Assembly: GCA_947632455.1 (NCBI GenBank)
Contig: CANRPK010000014.1
Location: 1-32,500 of the forward strand
Direction of reading: 5' to 3'
Source of the DNA: an uncultured Bacilli bacterium
GTDB taxonomy: Bacteria; Bacillota_I; Bacilli_A; RF39; UBA660
DNA: 32,500 nucleotides
Both the position numbers and the translations under genes were made by a program. Under the pieces are notes generated by a model that was not told the origin of the DNA, searched no databases, and was given only the letters and a program-made list of their open reading frames with translations. Shown here piece after piece: positions 1 to 7,887 of this stretch (positions are counted from its first letter, which is position 1; the number at the start of each line of letters is the position of its first letter).

Positions 1-76
1 GTTCGTTAGTCTAGAGGCCTATGACGTCTGCCTGTCACGCAGAAGACCACGGGTTCGAATCCCGTACGAACCGCCA
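1..76 (+). tRNA. tRNA-Asp(GTC), first base cut off by the window
   Basis: A cloverleaf with the anticodon stem TCTGC/GCAGA enclosing the loop CTGTCAC gives anticodon GTC. The T arm ACGGG-TTCGAAT-CCCGT and the 3' acceptor strand ACGAACC followed by discriminator G and an encoded CCA are intact. The matching 5' strand should be GGTTCGT, but the window starts at the second G, so one base of the gene lies outside. It is followed after three bases by tRNA-Phe, so the two are probably cotranscribed. Confidence 0.95.
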
Positions 77-79
77 TTT

Positions 80-155
<76 letters not shown>

Positions 156-168
156 TTAAATAAAATAA

Positions 169-192
169 AAAGCCCTTATAAATAAAGGCTTT
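169..192 (+). terminator. tRNA operon terminator hairpin, left copy of the IS target duplication
   Basis: AAAGCC and GGCTTT form the stem of a hairpin 14 bases after tRNA-Phe. The same 24 bases recur at 1865-1888 on the other side of the insertion sequence, where they run on into a T-rich tail. The left copy has lost its T tail because the IS starts directly after GGCTTT. Confidence 0.75.
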
Positions 193-207
193 CAGACTGT
201 TGACAAA
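193..207 (+). repeat. IS left terminal inverted repeat
   Basis: CAGACTGTTGACAAA, matched at 13 of 15 positions by the inverted copy at 1850-1864. Because the flanking target is itself palindromic, the apparent repeat continues outward as GGCTTT on both sides, which belongs to the target and not to the element. Confidence 0.8.
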
Positions 208-261
208 AGAAATTTTGCTAATAGTCTTTTTATTTTGAAAAAAATATATTATAATATAAAT

Positions 262-310
262 GTAAGGCTGCTTATTGTACCTAAAATTAAGCTTACAAGC
301 CTTACTTTTT
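262..310 (+). terminator. IS-internal protective terminator
   Basis: GTAAGGCT (262-269) pairs with AGCCTTAC (298-305), followed by a run of T. It lies inside the IS, upstream of the transposase promoter, where it would block read-through from flanking genes such as the tRNA operon. Confidence 0.7.
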
Positions 311-321
311 TATTGAAAAAA

Positions 322-330
322 TGATATAAT
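322..330 (+). promoter_or_regulatory. Transposase promoter, extended -10
   Basis: TGATATAAT matches the extended -10 form used elsewhere in this window. No good -35 is visible; the site follows directly on the protective terminator and precedes the AAGGAG ribosome site at 348-353. Confidence 0.55.
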
Positions 331-365
331 GTAAATATAGGTGCAATAAGGAGTAAGTGATAAAA

Positions 366-1865
366 ATGGCAATGACCAGACAAAATTATAAAAAAGATTG
401 TATAATATTAAGTACATTAGAAGAGTTAGTACCAAAAGAACATTTAGTAAGAAAACTAGATAACTGTATAGATTTTACTTTTATTGAAGAATTAGTAAAA
501 GATTTATATAGTGAAATAGGAAAACCAAGTGTTCCTCCAATGGTACTTTTTAAATTGATATTTATAAATATAATATTTGGAATAAATAGTATGAGAAGAA
601 CATGTGAAGAATGTAAAGTTAATATTGCATATAGATGGTTTTTGGGATTAAGTATGTATGACGATATACCAAATTATTCAACATGGAGTAAAAATTATAT
701 AAGAAGATATAAAGATAGTGAAGTATTTAATGAAATATTTGAAAAAATATTAAATCAAGCGATAGAATATAAATTTATAGATATGGAAAGTGTATTTGGA
801 GATAGCACTCATCAAAAAGCAAATGCAAATAAAAATAAACATAAAGATGTCGAAGTAGAAATAGTAAAAAAAATATATGAAGATAAAATGTTAGAAGAAA
901 TAAATGAAGATAGAATATTACACGGAAAGAAACCACTCAAAAATATAGAAAGAACAGAAATAATGTTTAATGAAGAAACAGGAGAAATAATAGAGAATGC
1001 TGAGACTAAACATATAAAAGAAAGTCTAACAGATCCAGAAAGTGGATGCTTTCATAAAGGAGAAAAGGAAAAATGTTTTGCTTATTCTCATCATATATTT
1101 ACAGATAAAAATGGATTTGTACTATCAAAAACAACAATACCAGGGAATATACATGATAGTGTTTCATTTTTTGAAGCATATGCAGTATTAAATAGTAAAT
1201 TTAAAGATAAAATAAAAAATGTATGTTTAGATGCAGCATATACAACACCACCTATATGTCGAGAAATAATATTAAATAATCAAATACCACTTATGCCATA
1301 TAAAAGACCCATGACAAGTAAAGGCTTATTTAGAAAATACGAATATGTTTATGATGAATATTATAATTGTTATATCTGTCCAAATAATGAGATATTGGAA
1401 TATAGCACAACAGATAAAAATGGTTACAAATTATATAAATCAAATTCAGAGAAATGTAAAAGTTGTCCATTAAAAGAGCAATGTACCAAAAGTAAAAACA
1501 ATGAGAAAGTAATAACTAGACATATCTGGGAAGAATACAAAGAAGAAATGAATGAAAACAGGTATACTCAAAATTGGAAAGATAATTATCCATTAAGAAA
1601 AGAAACTGTTGAAAGAACATTTGGAGATTGCAAAGAACAAATGGGACTTAGATATACAAGGTATAGAGGATTACAAAAAAATGACCAATATTCGACCTTA
1701 ATTTTTGCATGTCATAATTTAAAGAAAATGGCAAATTGGAAATGGAAAAAAGACAAAAAGCATTATAATTTATACGTTATTTTCAAAAAAATTACTGATA
1801 TATTAAAAATTTTCAGACAAAAAGCAGTATGTTCATTTAAACATACCACTTTGTCAACAAACTGA
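366..1865 (+). CDS. IS1182-family DDE transposase
   Basis: Catalyses cut-and-join transposition of the surrounding IS. The N-terminal part (about residues 1-85) is the conserved helical domain of this family. The catalytic triad appears as D146 in VFGDSTHQKANAN, D289 in CLDAAYTTPP and E416 in ETVERTFGD, the last followed by the usual K and RG residues. A cysteine cluster (CYICP, then CKSCPLKEQC at about 334-373) lies between the second D and E and may bind zinc. I chose the ATG at 366, because a GTG at 357 sits only 3 bases from the AAGGAG site; the ATG spacing of 12 is somewhat long. The last base of the TGA stop is supplied by the first base of the target duplication. No frameshift or internal stop is seen, so it is probably functional. 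Confidence 0.9.
   Translation: MAMTRQNYKKDCIILSTLEELVPKEHLVRKLDNCIDFTFIEELVKDLYSEIGKPSVPPMVLFKLIFINIIFGINSMRRTCEECKVNIAYRWFLGLSMYDDIPNYSTWSKNYIRRYKDSEVFNEIFEKILNQAIEYKFIDMESVFGDSTHQKANANKNKHKDVEVEIVKKIYEDKMLEEINEDRILHGKKPLKNIERTEIMFNEETGEIIENAETKHIKESLTDPESGCFHKGEKEKCFAYSHHIFTDKNGFVLSKTTIPGNIHDSVSFFEAYAVLNSKFKDKIKNVCLDAAYTTPPICREIILNNQIPLMPYKRPMTSKGLFRKYEYVYDEYYNCYICPNNEILEYSTTDKNGYKLYKSNSEKCKSCPLKEQCTKSKNNEKVITRHIWEEYKEEMNENRYTQNWKDNYPLRKETVERTFGDCKEQMGLRYTRYRGLQKNDQYSTLIFACHNLKKMANWKWKKDKKHYNLYVIFKKITDILKIFRQKAVCSFKHTTLSTN
1850..1864 (-). repeat. IS right terminal inverted repeat
   Basis: TTTGTCAACAAACTG, the inverted partner of 193-207. It overlaps the last codons of the transposase, and the TGA stop is completed by the flanking A. 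Confidence 0.8.
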
Positions 1866-1888
1866 AAGCCCTTATAAATAAAGGCTTT
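1865..1888 (+). terminator. Right copy of the 24-bp target duplication, with T tail
   Basis: Identical to 169-192, but followed by TTTCTTTTGC, so this copy keeps the complete intrinsic terminator and now also ends IS transcription. The hairpin and the following sequence to about 1947 are repeated at 7831-7887 with two changed bases in the loop and a 26-base gap. Confidence 0.75.
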
Positions 1889-2507
1889 TTTCTTTTGCTA
1901 ATTTATGGTCCAAAAGTTATTGTGTCATTCATGGTCCATCTGTGGTCCAAAATTATTAGATTTATTTAGATATATTTAATTATATTATTCTTTGCTTTGT
2001 ATATTTTTTTTCAACTATAAATTCCTTAACAAATTCTCTTGATATGTTTTTAATTATTTCTTTATAAGAAAAATTAGTATATTTATATTTTTCAATTCTA
2101 TTTAATGAAAGATAAATTAAAACTTTGCAATAAGAAATAAAAAAAATTTAATGATACCTCTAAACTTAAATTAATTTAATTAATTAAATATAAGCAACTA
2201 ATCACTTGTGTCAAAAAAGTTTAATGTTTTTAACTTGATCAAAAAGAAATATATTTGTTTTGAATAACCTAATACCAAAATATGTCTTGAATGTGGTCCA
2301 GCTTTTAACTATCATTTTACTTACTGACAAATATATCTTTCTATTTTTGGGAATGATTATATTCTTTTATTATAAAAATGACTATCATATTTATCTTTCT
2401 TTAATATTTTTTAATAATTTAATAATAATTACTTAATTTTTTCCTTTTATACTTAATTATTATATTTGAAAATTATTTATTTTTAGGAAGGAAAAATTTT
2501 AATAAAT
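1889..2507. other. Gene-free AT-rich stretch with GGTCC repeats and a possible gene relic
   Basis: No intact gene. Four GGTCC motifs occur on the plus strand near 1906, 1933, 1944 and 2294, the first three inside the sequence that recurs at 7871-7887. On the minus strand from about 2140 down to a stop at 1980-1982 an open frame of about 50 codons is rich in Lys, Glu and Ile (ending VEKKYTKQRII). For such AT-rich DNA this is longer than expected by chance, and it may be the C-terminal relic of a lost gene. It has no start or ribosome site and I do not recognise it. Confidence 0.4.
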
Positions 2508-3488
2508 ATGAAAGTAAGTATTATTGTCCCAGTATATAATTCAGAAAAGTATTTAAAGGATTGTTTAGCTTCTTTAATTAATCAAACATTAAAAGAAATA
2601 GAAATTATTGCTATTGATGATGCTTCTAGCGATAAAAGTTTAGAAATATTAAAAGAATATGAAAAGAAATATCCAAATAAAATTAAAATTTATACTAATT
2701 CTAAAAATTTAGGTCAAGGAGCTACAAGAAACAAAGGAATTGAACACGCAACAGGAGAATATATTGGCTTTTTAGATAGTGATGATTATGTAAATTTTAA
2801 TATGTATGCTAAAATGTATGATATGGCTAAAAAATATGATAATCCTGAGATTATAACCACTGGATTAGTTTTTGCTAAAAATAGTGATTATTTAATTAAT
2901 AGTTTTAAGGGAATATCTCAAACAAAAGGTAGTGTTCTTAATGTCGCTGATAATCCTGATATAATATTAGATGAATCTCCATCTGTATGTAATAAATTAT
3001 TTAGGAGTGATACGATTAAAAATGCCCTATTTATAGAAGAAAGAATGTGGGAAGATATTGCTTTTACTTATGCTAAATTGTTTAAAGCCAAAAGAATATT
3101 AAAATTTAATGATGCTGATTATTTTTATCGTCGTAGAGCTAATGAAGGGGTTTCTTCTAAAAATAATCAATTTAATAATAATTTATTTGATATTTTTGAA
3201 GTTTGTGATTATTTGGAAAGAGAACTAAAAGAAGCAAGCAAATATGAGCAATATAAATACTATGTAAGATTTATTCAGTTAGCTTACTCATTATATCGAG
3301 TGACTGAGGTTTTTTCTTGGAATATAGATGAAAATAAGAAACATGATTTAGTTGATAAAATGTGCAAATTAGTAGTAGAAAAATATGGCGATTGGCGTGT
3401 TTATCCAAAAGAATTTTTGTCTAGTAAAATTGGAATTATTGAACTTGAAAAACTAAATGAATATTTTAAAAAATCAAAGCAATTATAA
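2508..3488 (+). CDS. Family 2 glycosyltransferase
   Basis: A GT-A fold transferase that moves a sugar from a nucleotide-sugar donor to an envelope or surface glycan acceptor. The N-terminal signature SIIVPVYNSEKYL (4-16), the Asp pair at 37-38 and the metal/nucleotide motif FLDSDDYV (88-95) are all present, as is GATRNKGI (71-78) that precedes the motif in this family. The C-terminal third (about 230-326) lacks a membrane helix, so it is probably a soluble or peripheral enzyme. It stands alone, with no other glycan genes near, which is typical of islands. The AGGAAGG site at 2485-2491 is 16 bases from the ATG, rather far. Donor and acceptor cannot be read from the sequence. Confidence 0.88.
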   Translation: MKVSIIVPVYNSEKYLKDCLASLINQTLKEIEIIAIDDASSDKSLEILKEYEKKYPNKIKIYTNSKNLGQGATRNKGIEHATGEYIGFLDSDDYVNFNMYAKMYDMAKKYDNPEIITTGLVFAKNSDYLINSFKGISQTKGSVLNVADNPDIILDESPSVCNKLFRSDTIKNALFIEERMWEDIAFTYAKLFKAKRILKFNDADYFYRRRANEGVSSKNNQFNNNLFDIFEVCDYLERELKEASKYEQYKYYVRFIQLAYSLYRVTEVFSWNIDENKKHDLVDKMCKLVVEKYGDWRVYPKEFLSSKIGIIELEKLNEYFKKSKQL

Positions 3489-3613
3489 AAAATATATTAT
3501 TTTTAATAATTTTTAATAAATTATATAAAAAATAATAATAATTATTATGTATAATTGTAAACGAATAGGAAGATTTATTACAAAATAATTAAGAACATGA
3601 TTATTTTGTATAA

Positions 3614-3829
3614 TTCAAAAACCCATTTAATAAAAATCATTTACGACCATGTTCAATGTTAGAAAATCCTGAAATTTTAAGAAAGTTAGTCAAAAAAACT
3701 CATGCCCATTCGACAGATTTAGAATCTCCTGAAAGCGTTGAACATTTATGTAGTAAATGTGATAGATATTCACGAAATTGGTAAAAAGAAGCTGATAAAA
3801 TATGGAATAGTCAAAAGCATAGAGTATGA
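3614..3829 (+). pseudogene. Relic of the C-terminus of a radical SAM/SPASM-type protein
   Basis: One reading frame carries NPFNKNHLRPCSMLENPE, then HSTDLESPESVEHLCSKC, then an in-frame TAA at 3782 followed by KEADKIWNSQKH. This looks like the cysteine-bearing C-terminus of a radical SAM protein with a SPASM-like region (recognised from memory). The rest of the gene, including the CxxxCxxC cluster, is absent, and the frame is closed by TAA at 3611 upstream. A 63-codon ORF with a TTG start at 3738 overlaps the relic in another frame; its tail beyond 3829 (about 34 residues) is not recognised and I do not call it a gene. Confidence 0.65.
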
Positions 3830-3936
3830 AGGAGAATTAGTAGATTTTGATTTTGATAAAGATGTTATAAAAGCATTCAATGTAAGAAATGTTGAAAAAT
3901 ATATAAGGATAAATAGCCATACGGGGTGATTAATTT

Positions 3937-4764
3937 ATGGATTATTACAAAATGTATGTCGAAAATGAAGAAAAGTATACAAATATCAATAACCAAAAAT
4001 TCAAAAAAATTATTGAACTTTTTGGGTTAAAAACGGGATTAATTAAATTAGATGTAATAAAAAAATATCAAGATGATTATCCATATGTAGAATTATACTA
4101 TAATTTAAGAGATTTTGTATTAACAGAGCACCCAGAGCATATTGTATTATTTTATGAAATACTAAATCAAGCTGGATTTTCAATGGAAGATGATATATTT
4201 TTAGCCATGAGAACTATTGGTAGCCTATCAGATTCAACGATTGATAAAAATATTAAAGATTATTTTCTTTTATCACCATATATTGACGATATAACAGTTT
4301 CAAATGGTAAGTTTAATATATTCAGCAATAAATTTGGAGAATATTCTTTTTATTCTACATATCATTATTTAAAAAATAATACCAATGCAATGGATATATT
4401 AAAAAATTATGTAGTTCAAAGTTATTGTCATCATGTTTCTTGGGAACTTATAAAATATCTTGATGATGCAAATTTAGTTACTTGTTTATTACCATCATAT
4501 TTTGAGGGAAATTATTATCATACAATAATTTGTGATAAAAATGGATTTTACATTGATGCAGCTTATGGATGTGTTTATGATAAAAAAACGGGAGAAAAAA
4601 TATTTGCAAATAAAATAGTATCTGATGTAAAAAAGGATGATTTAGATTCATTATTAGAAATTGCTAAACAAGAAGAAAGCGAAGAATCTAAAAAAGAAGA
4701 AATACCATCAGCACTTCTTTTGGCCTTACATAATCAGAGCAAAGGCATTAGTATAAGAAGATAG
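3937..4764 (+). CDS. Transglutaminase-like Cys-His-Asp protein, unknown role
   Basis: A 275-residue protein without signal peptide or membrane helix. Candidate catalytic residues appear in the order of papain-like transglutaminase folds: C164 in SYCHHVSWEL, H195 in YYHTIICD and D207 in FYIDAAYG. The last motif (Asp followed by small residues after a strand that begins ICDKNGF) is very typical of that fold. The region before residue 120 is helical and unrecognised, and the tail 230-260 is charged (KQEESEESKKEE). The start ATG follows GGGGTGA at 3923-3929. It precedes the two-component genes by 41 bases, but a promoter lies between. Two other proteins in this window (26196-27098 and 29818-30342) have a comparable Cys/His/acid layout. 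Function is inference from the motif pattern. Confidence 0.6.
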   Translation: MDYYKMYVENEEKYTNINNQKFKKIIELFGLKTGLIKLDVIKKYQDDYPYVELYYNLRDFVLTEHPEHIVLFYEILNQAGFSMEDDIFLAMRTIGSLSDSTIDKNIKDYFLLSPYIDDITVSNGKFNIFSNKFGEYSFYSTYHYLKNNTNAMDILKNYVVQSYCHHVSWELIKYLDDANLVTCLLPSYFEGNYYHTIICDKNGFYIDAAYGCVYDKKTGEKIFANKIVSDVKKDDLDSLLEIAKQEESEESKKEEIPSALLLALHNQSKGISIRR

Positions 4765-4773
4765 CAAATTATG

Positions 4774-4782
4774 TGATATAAT
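4774..4782 (+). promoter_or_regulatory. Promoter of the two-component operon, extended -10
   Basis: TGATATAAT lies between the stop of the upstream gene and the AAGAAGG ribosome site at 4792-4798. There is no clear -35. The resulting leader would be short. Confidence 0.6.
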
Positions 4783-4805
4783 AATTATGTTAAGAAGGCG
4801 ATAAT

Positions 4806-5492
4806 TTGAAAAGAGTTTTAATAGTTGATGATAATACTGATATATCAGAGCTTATAGCATTAATATTAAAAAAAGAAGATATTGATTCTAAAGTAGCTAA
4901 TAATCCTCTTGAAGTCCCAGAACTAATAAAAAATGAACATTTTGATTTAATTTTATTAGATATAATGATGCCTGAAATGTCTGGAACGGAGTTGTGTGCT
5001 AAAATTAGAGATGATGTAAATATTCCTATTATATTTTTAACAGCAAAAACTGAACTTTTAGATAAAATGTTAGGATATGAAATTGGTGGAGATGATTATA
5101 TTACTAAACCATTTGATAATACAGAATTAGTATTAAAAATTAAATCACATTTACGACTTAAAGATCGTTCAAGACAAAGTAATAACAAAAAAACAATAGT
5201 TATTGGTGATTTAGTTTTAGATAAGGAAAGTTTTGAAGTTAAACAAAATGGTGTCAAATTAGATCTTACTACAAGAGAATTTGAATTATTAAAATATTTT
5301 ATGGAAAATGCTGGAATAGTCCTTTCTAAAGAGCAAATTTTTGAAGCAGTATGGGGAAGTGAATATGGCGATGTTGGTACGGTAGCAGTTAATATTAAAA
5401 GTTTGCGAGATAAACTCAAAGATAATGATAAGTATATTATAACTGTTTGGGGATATGGTTATAAATTTTTGAGGAACAGCAATGAAGAATAG
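4806..5492 (+). CDS. OmpR-family response regulator
   Basis: A transcription factor switched by phosphorylation from the kinase encoded next. The receiver domain (1-115) has the acidic pair D8-D9, the phospho-acceptor D52 in LILLDIMMP, the Thr in FLTAKT and the Lys in YITKPF. The DNA-binding winged helix (about 130-225) ends in the usual VWGYGYKF. It starts with TTG, 7 bases after AAGAAGG; no ATG is available in frame near that site. It overlaps the kinase gene by 11 bases, so the two are translationally coupled. No obvious target gene or direct-repeat operator is visible nearby. Confidence 0.93.
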   Translation: MKRVLIVDDNTDISELIALILKKEDIDSKVANNPLEVPELIKNEHFDLILLDIMMPEMSGTELCAKIRDDVNIPIIFLTAKTELLDKMLGYEIGGDDYITKPFDNTELVLKIKSHLRLKDRSRQSNNKKTIVIGDLVLDKESFEVKQNGVKLDLTTREFELLKYFMENAGIVLSKEQIFEAVWGSEYGDVGTVAVNIKSLRDKLKDNDKYIITVWGYGYKFLRNSNEE

Positions 5493-6759
5493 ACGACTTG
5501 AAAAAAGGTTTATATACGCTGTTATTATTGGTAGCGTTGTTAATCTTATAACATTAGTATTGTGGCTTACATTTAGAATCAATCCTATAATTCTTAAAAT
5601 TGAAGCTTTAAAATCGGAAATATTTAATAATGAAGTAGAAAAAAAATATGATTCTTATGAAGATATGTTAATAGATATAAAGGAAGTAGCAAAAAAACAT
5701 AATTTAATTATAAATATTGAAGATATTTCTGGAAAGAATTTAACAAATAATAAAATAAAAATTGATGTACCTTTAATAACAAAAATGTTAGAAACAACGG
5801 ATAATACCTATTTAATAAAAATATATTTTGATAACCATAGCAATATATCAAGAGCAATACTAGAATTAATTATTATACAAATAATACTAGTAACTATCAT
5901 TCTTTTCATAACATTTATATATACAAGACAAACACTTTTAAAACCAATTAATACTTTAATAGATGATATTAGAAATTATAAATTTGGTAAAAAGCCGAAA
6001 AAAAGACCATTAAATACAGAATTTGATTTGATTGCAAATGAGTTTGCCAATTTAACTGATAGATTGGATGAAGAAAAAGCTGAACAAACTAGAATTATTG
6101 CCAGTATTTCTCATGATATTAAAACTCCACTTACATCTATTATTGGCTATTCTAATTTATTAAAAGACCAAAATTTGGGTGAAGAATCTCAAAAATATAA
6201 CGAAAAGATAAATGAAAAAGCCATAAATATTAAAGATATATTATCAACTTTTGATGATTATTTATTAAATCAAGAAAGAATTGAATTAAAACCTACTTTA
6301 GTGCAAGTTAAGGATATAGTAAATGAATTAAATAATGATTATAAAATAGAATTAGATAACAATAACATTAAATTTACAGTAACTACCAATATACCAGAAG
6401 AATACCTTAATATTGATATATTGAAATTAAAGAGAATTTTTTCTAATATGATTTCTAATAGTGCAAGATATTTAAAAGATGGCGGAAAAATATTAATTGA
6501 TATTTCTCCATATAAAGAATATATAAAATTTATTGTTAAAGATAATGGACCAGGCGTAAATGAAAAAATAATAGATAAAATATTTGAACCATTATTCACT
6601 ACTGATAATTCAAGGAAAATATCTGGATTAGGATTATCCATTTGTAAAGAATTTATTGAAATACACGGTGGAACAATAAAAGCATATAACGATCATGGTT
6701 TGACATTAGAATTTTTAATACCTAAATATAAAAGCAAAAAAAATAATGCAGAAAAATAA
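5482..6759 (+). CDS. Membrane sensor histidine kinase
   Basis: Senses an unknown external signal and phosphorylates the upstream regulator. Two membrane helices (about 11-31 and 128-148) frame an extracytoplasmic sensor loop of about 95 residues. A HAMP linker (about 149-200) follows, then the dimerisation and phospho-acceptor helix with H211 in ISHDIKTP. The ATPase domain has the N box around N326, the G1 box DNGPGV (354-359) and the G2 box SGLGLSICKEF. The order is the classic EnvZ/VanS-type plan. The sensor loop is short and Lys/Asp rich, with no recognised PAS or Cache signature. A weak hairpin follows the gene. Confidence 0.92.
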   Translation: MKNRRLEKRFIYAVIIGSVVNLITLVLWLTFRINPIILKIEALKSEIFNNEVEKKYDSYEDMLIDIKEVAKKHNLIINIEDISGKNLTNNKIKIDVPLITKMLETTDNTYLIKIYFDNHSNISRAILELIIIQIILVTIILFITFIYTRQTLLKPINTLIDDIRNYKFGKKPKKRPLNTEFDLIANEFANLTDRLDEEKAEQTRIIASISHDIKTPLTSIIGYSNLLKDQNLGEESQKYNEKINEKAINIKDILSTFDDYLLNQERIELKPTLVQVKDIVNELNNDYKIELDNNNIKFTVTTNIPEEYLNIDILKLKRIFSNMISNSARYLKDGGKILIDISPYKEYIKFIVKDNGPGVNEKIIDKIFEPLFTTDNSRKISGLGLSICKEFIEIHGGTIKAYNDHGLTLEFLIPKYKSKKNNAEK

Positions 6760-6774
6760 TAATAATAATAGAAA

Positions 6775-6797
6775 TAACTGTTTTACCAGTTGCTTTT
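6775..6797 (+). terminator. Weak terminator after the kinase gene
   Basis: AACTG and CAGTT form a 5-bp stem around TTTTAC, followed by GCTTTTT. Short, but correctly placed 17 bases after the stop. Confidence 0.4.
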
Positions 6798-6886
6798 TAT
6801 AAAAAAAGATATATTTTAATAATTCTTAATAAATTCATAAGAAAATAATAAATATGATTTTATACAATCATAATGAGGTGAATATA

Positions 6887-7126
6887 ATGGAAATAAAAAT
6901 TATTGGAAAAAATTCTAGCAATAGAATGAAACTAATGAAAAATATAGAAAGGGCATCATCTAATATTGAAGAAAAAATAGTTATAACATTATTAGAAGAT
7001 GAAAAATCTCTAAATAAATATAATGTTACTAATTCTCCAACATTAATTATTGCTGATAAGGTTGTAAGTCAAGGAAAAGTACTAAATGAAAAAGAAATAA
7101 AGAATTATATTAAGTTACTTAGTTAG
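6887..7126 (+). CDS. Thioredoxin-fold small protein lacking the CxxC
   Basis: A 79-residue protein that resembles the thioredoxin_3 / redox-active disulfide protein 2 family: it begins MEIKIIGKNSSN, has the cis-proline motif NSPTLII, and ends with VVSQGKVLNEKEIKNY. In that family the first strand is followed by a CPxC pair; here the corresponding residues read SSNR, so both redox cysteines are missing. It therefore cannot do thiol exchange and may be a binding or structural protein. The ATG at 6887 is 6 bases from GAGGTG (6875-6880); an upstream ATG at 6854 has no ribosome site. The stop lies 12 bases before the zinc peptidase gene, indicating an operon. Confidence 0.65.
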   Translation: MEIKIIGKNSSNRMKLMKNIERASSNIEEKIVITLLEDEKSLNKYNVTNSPTLIIADKVVSQGKVLNEKEIKNYIKLLS

Positions 7127-7138
7127 GAAGGAGATAAC

Positions 7139-7822
7139 ATGGATTATTATTTTATATCTTATGGTTTAACATTACTTGCATTTTTCTTGTCAACAATAGC
7201 TCAGATATTTGTTACAACTACATATAAAAAATACAATGGCTATAAAAATGAAAGGAATATAACTGGAGCTGAGGCAGCAAGAGAGATATTAAATAAAAAT
7301 TCTTTAAATGATGTAAAAGTAGTTGAAATAGGTGGATATTTAACCGATCATTATGATCCAAGAAAAAAAGAGGTGCGATTATCTTCTAATAATTATCGAG
7401 GGACTTCTATTTCTAGTGTTAGTGTTGCTTGTCATGAATGCGGTCATGCCATCCAAGATAAAGTTGGCTACGTGTTTATGCGAATAAGAGCTTCACTTAT
7501 TCCTCTTGTTAATTTTTCTTCTTATGCAGGATATATAGCAATTATTCTAGGGGTGATATTTAGTTCTCTTAATTTAATTTGGATAGGAATAGGATTAGAA
7601 CTCGTTATCTTATTATTTCAAATTATTACATTACCAGTTGAAATTGATGCTAGTAAAAGAGCCTTAAAAGAGTTGGATTATTCTCACTTTTTTAAAAGTT
7701 ATGAATTAAAACAAGGCAAGAATGTACTAGTTGCAGCAGCACTTACCTATGTTGCTAGTATAGCATCAACATTACTTGAAATTTTAAGATTAATTTTATT
7801 ATTTGGAAGAAGAGATGATTAA
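7139..7822 (+). CDS. YugP-type membrane zinc metallopeptidase
   Basis: A membrane-embedded neutral zinc peptidase of the YugP family (Pfam Zn_peptidase_2). The first helix spans about 5-25, the zinc motif is H99-E100-C101-G102-H103 in SVACHECGHAIQD, and hydrophobic helices follow at about 115-140, 142-165 and 190-220. The length of 227 residues fits the family. Its substrate is unknown. The ATG is preceded by AAGGAGAT and follows the thioredoxin-like gene closely. The gene ends at a copy of the hairpin and GGTCC sequence that also flanks the accessory region on its left, so this gene sits at the segment boundary. Confidence 0.88.
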   Translation: MDYYFISYGLTLLAFFLSTIAQIFVTTTYKKYNGYKNERNITGAEAAREILNKNSLNDVKVVEIGGYLTDHYDPRKKEVRLSSNNYRGTSISSVSVACHECGHAIQDKVGYVFMRIRASLIPLVNFSSYAGYIAIILGVIFSSLNLIWIGIGLELVILLFQIITLPVEIDASKRALKELDYSHFFKSYELKQGKNVLVAAALTYVASIASTLLEILRLILLFGRRDD

Positions 7823-7830
7823 TAAAATAA

Positions 7831-7887
7831 AAAGCCCTTGCAAATAAAGGCTTTTTTCTTTTGCTAATTTATGGTCCATCTGTGGTC
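7831..7887 (+). repeat. Second copy of the hairpin/GGTCC repeat; terminator of the peptidase operon
   Basis: AAAGCC...GGCTTTTTT is an intrinsic terminator 8 bases after the peptidase stop. The sequence from the hairpin through ATGGTCC matches 1865-1910 with only two changed loop bases, and ATGGTCCATCTGTGGTC matches 1931-1947. The two copies face the same way and enclose about 5.9 kb. Confidence 0.75.

Larger units (their letters stand above)
193..1864 (+). mobile_element. Complete IS1182-like insertion sequence
   Basis: The element is about 1.67 kb, has one transposase gene and ends in 15-bp imperfect inverted repeats that match at 13 positions (CAGACTGTTGACAAA left, CAGTTTGTTGACAAA read inward from the right). 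It is flanked by a perfect 24-bp duplication containing a palindromic terminator. An unoccupied version of the same hairpin occurs at 7831, which confirms the boundaries. Just inside the left end is a rho-independent terminator (262-310) that would stop outside transcription from reaching the transposase, and then the element's own promoter. The uninterrupted ORF and perfect duplication suggest a recent, possibly still active insertion. Family assignment rests on the transposase motifs. Confidence 0.85.

Noticed and set aside
3738-3929. 63-codon ORF with TTG start
   Set aside because: Its first two thirds overlap, in another frame, a recognisable radical-SAM relic, and there is no ribosome site. 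The last 34 codons are unassigned.
5096-5582. Minus-strand ORFs of about 100 codons under the two-component genes
   Set aside because: They lie opposite well-supported coding sequence, lack ribosome sites and have no recognisable motifs.
7831-7887. Classical tRNA-type attR site
   Set aside because: The repeat begins downstream of tRNA-Phe and no duplicated tRNA 3' end is found at 7820, so standard tRNA integration is not supported.
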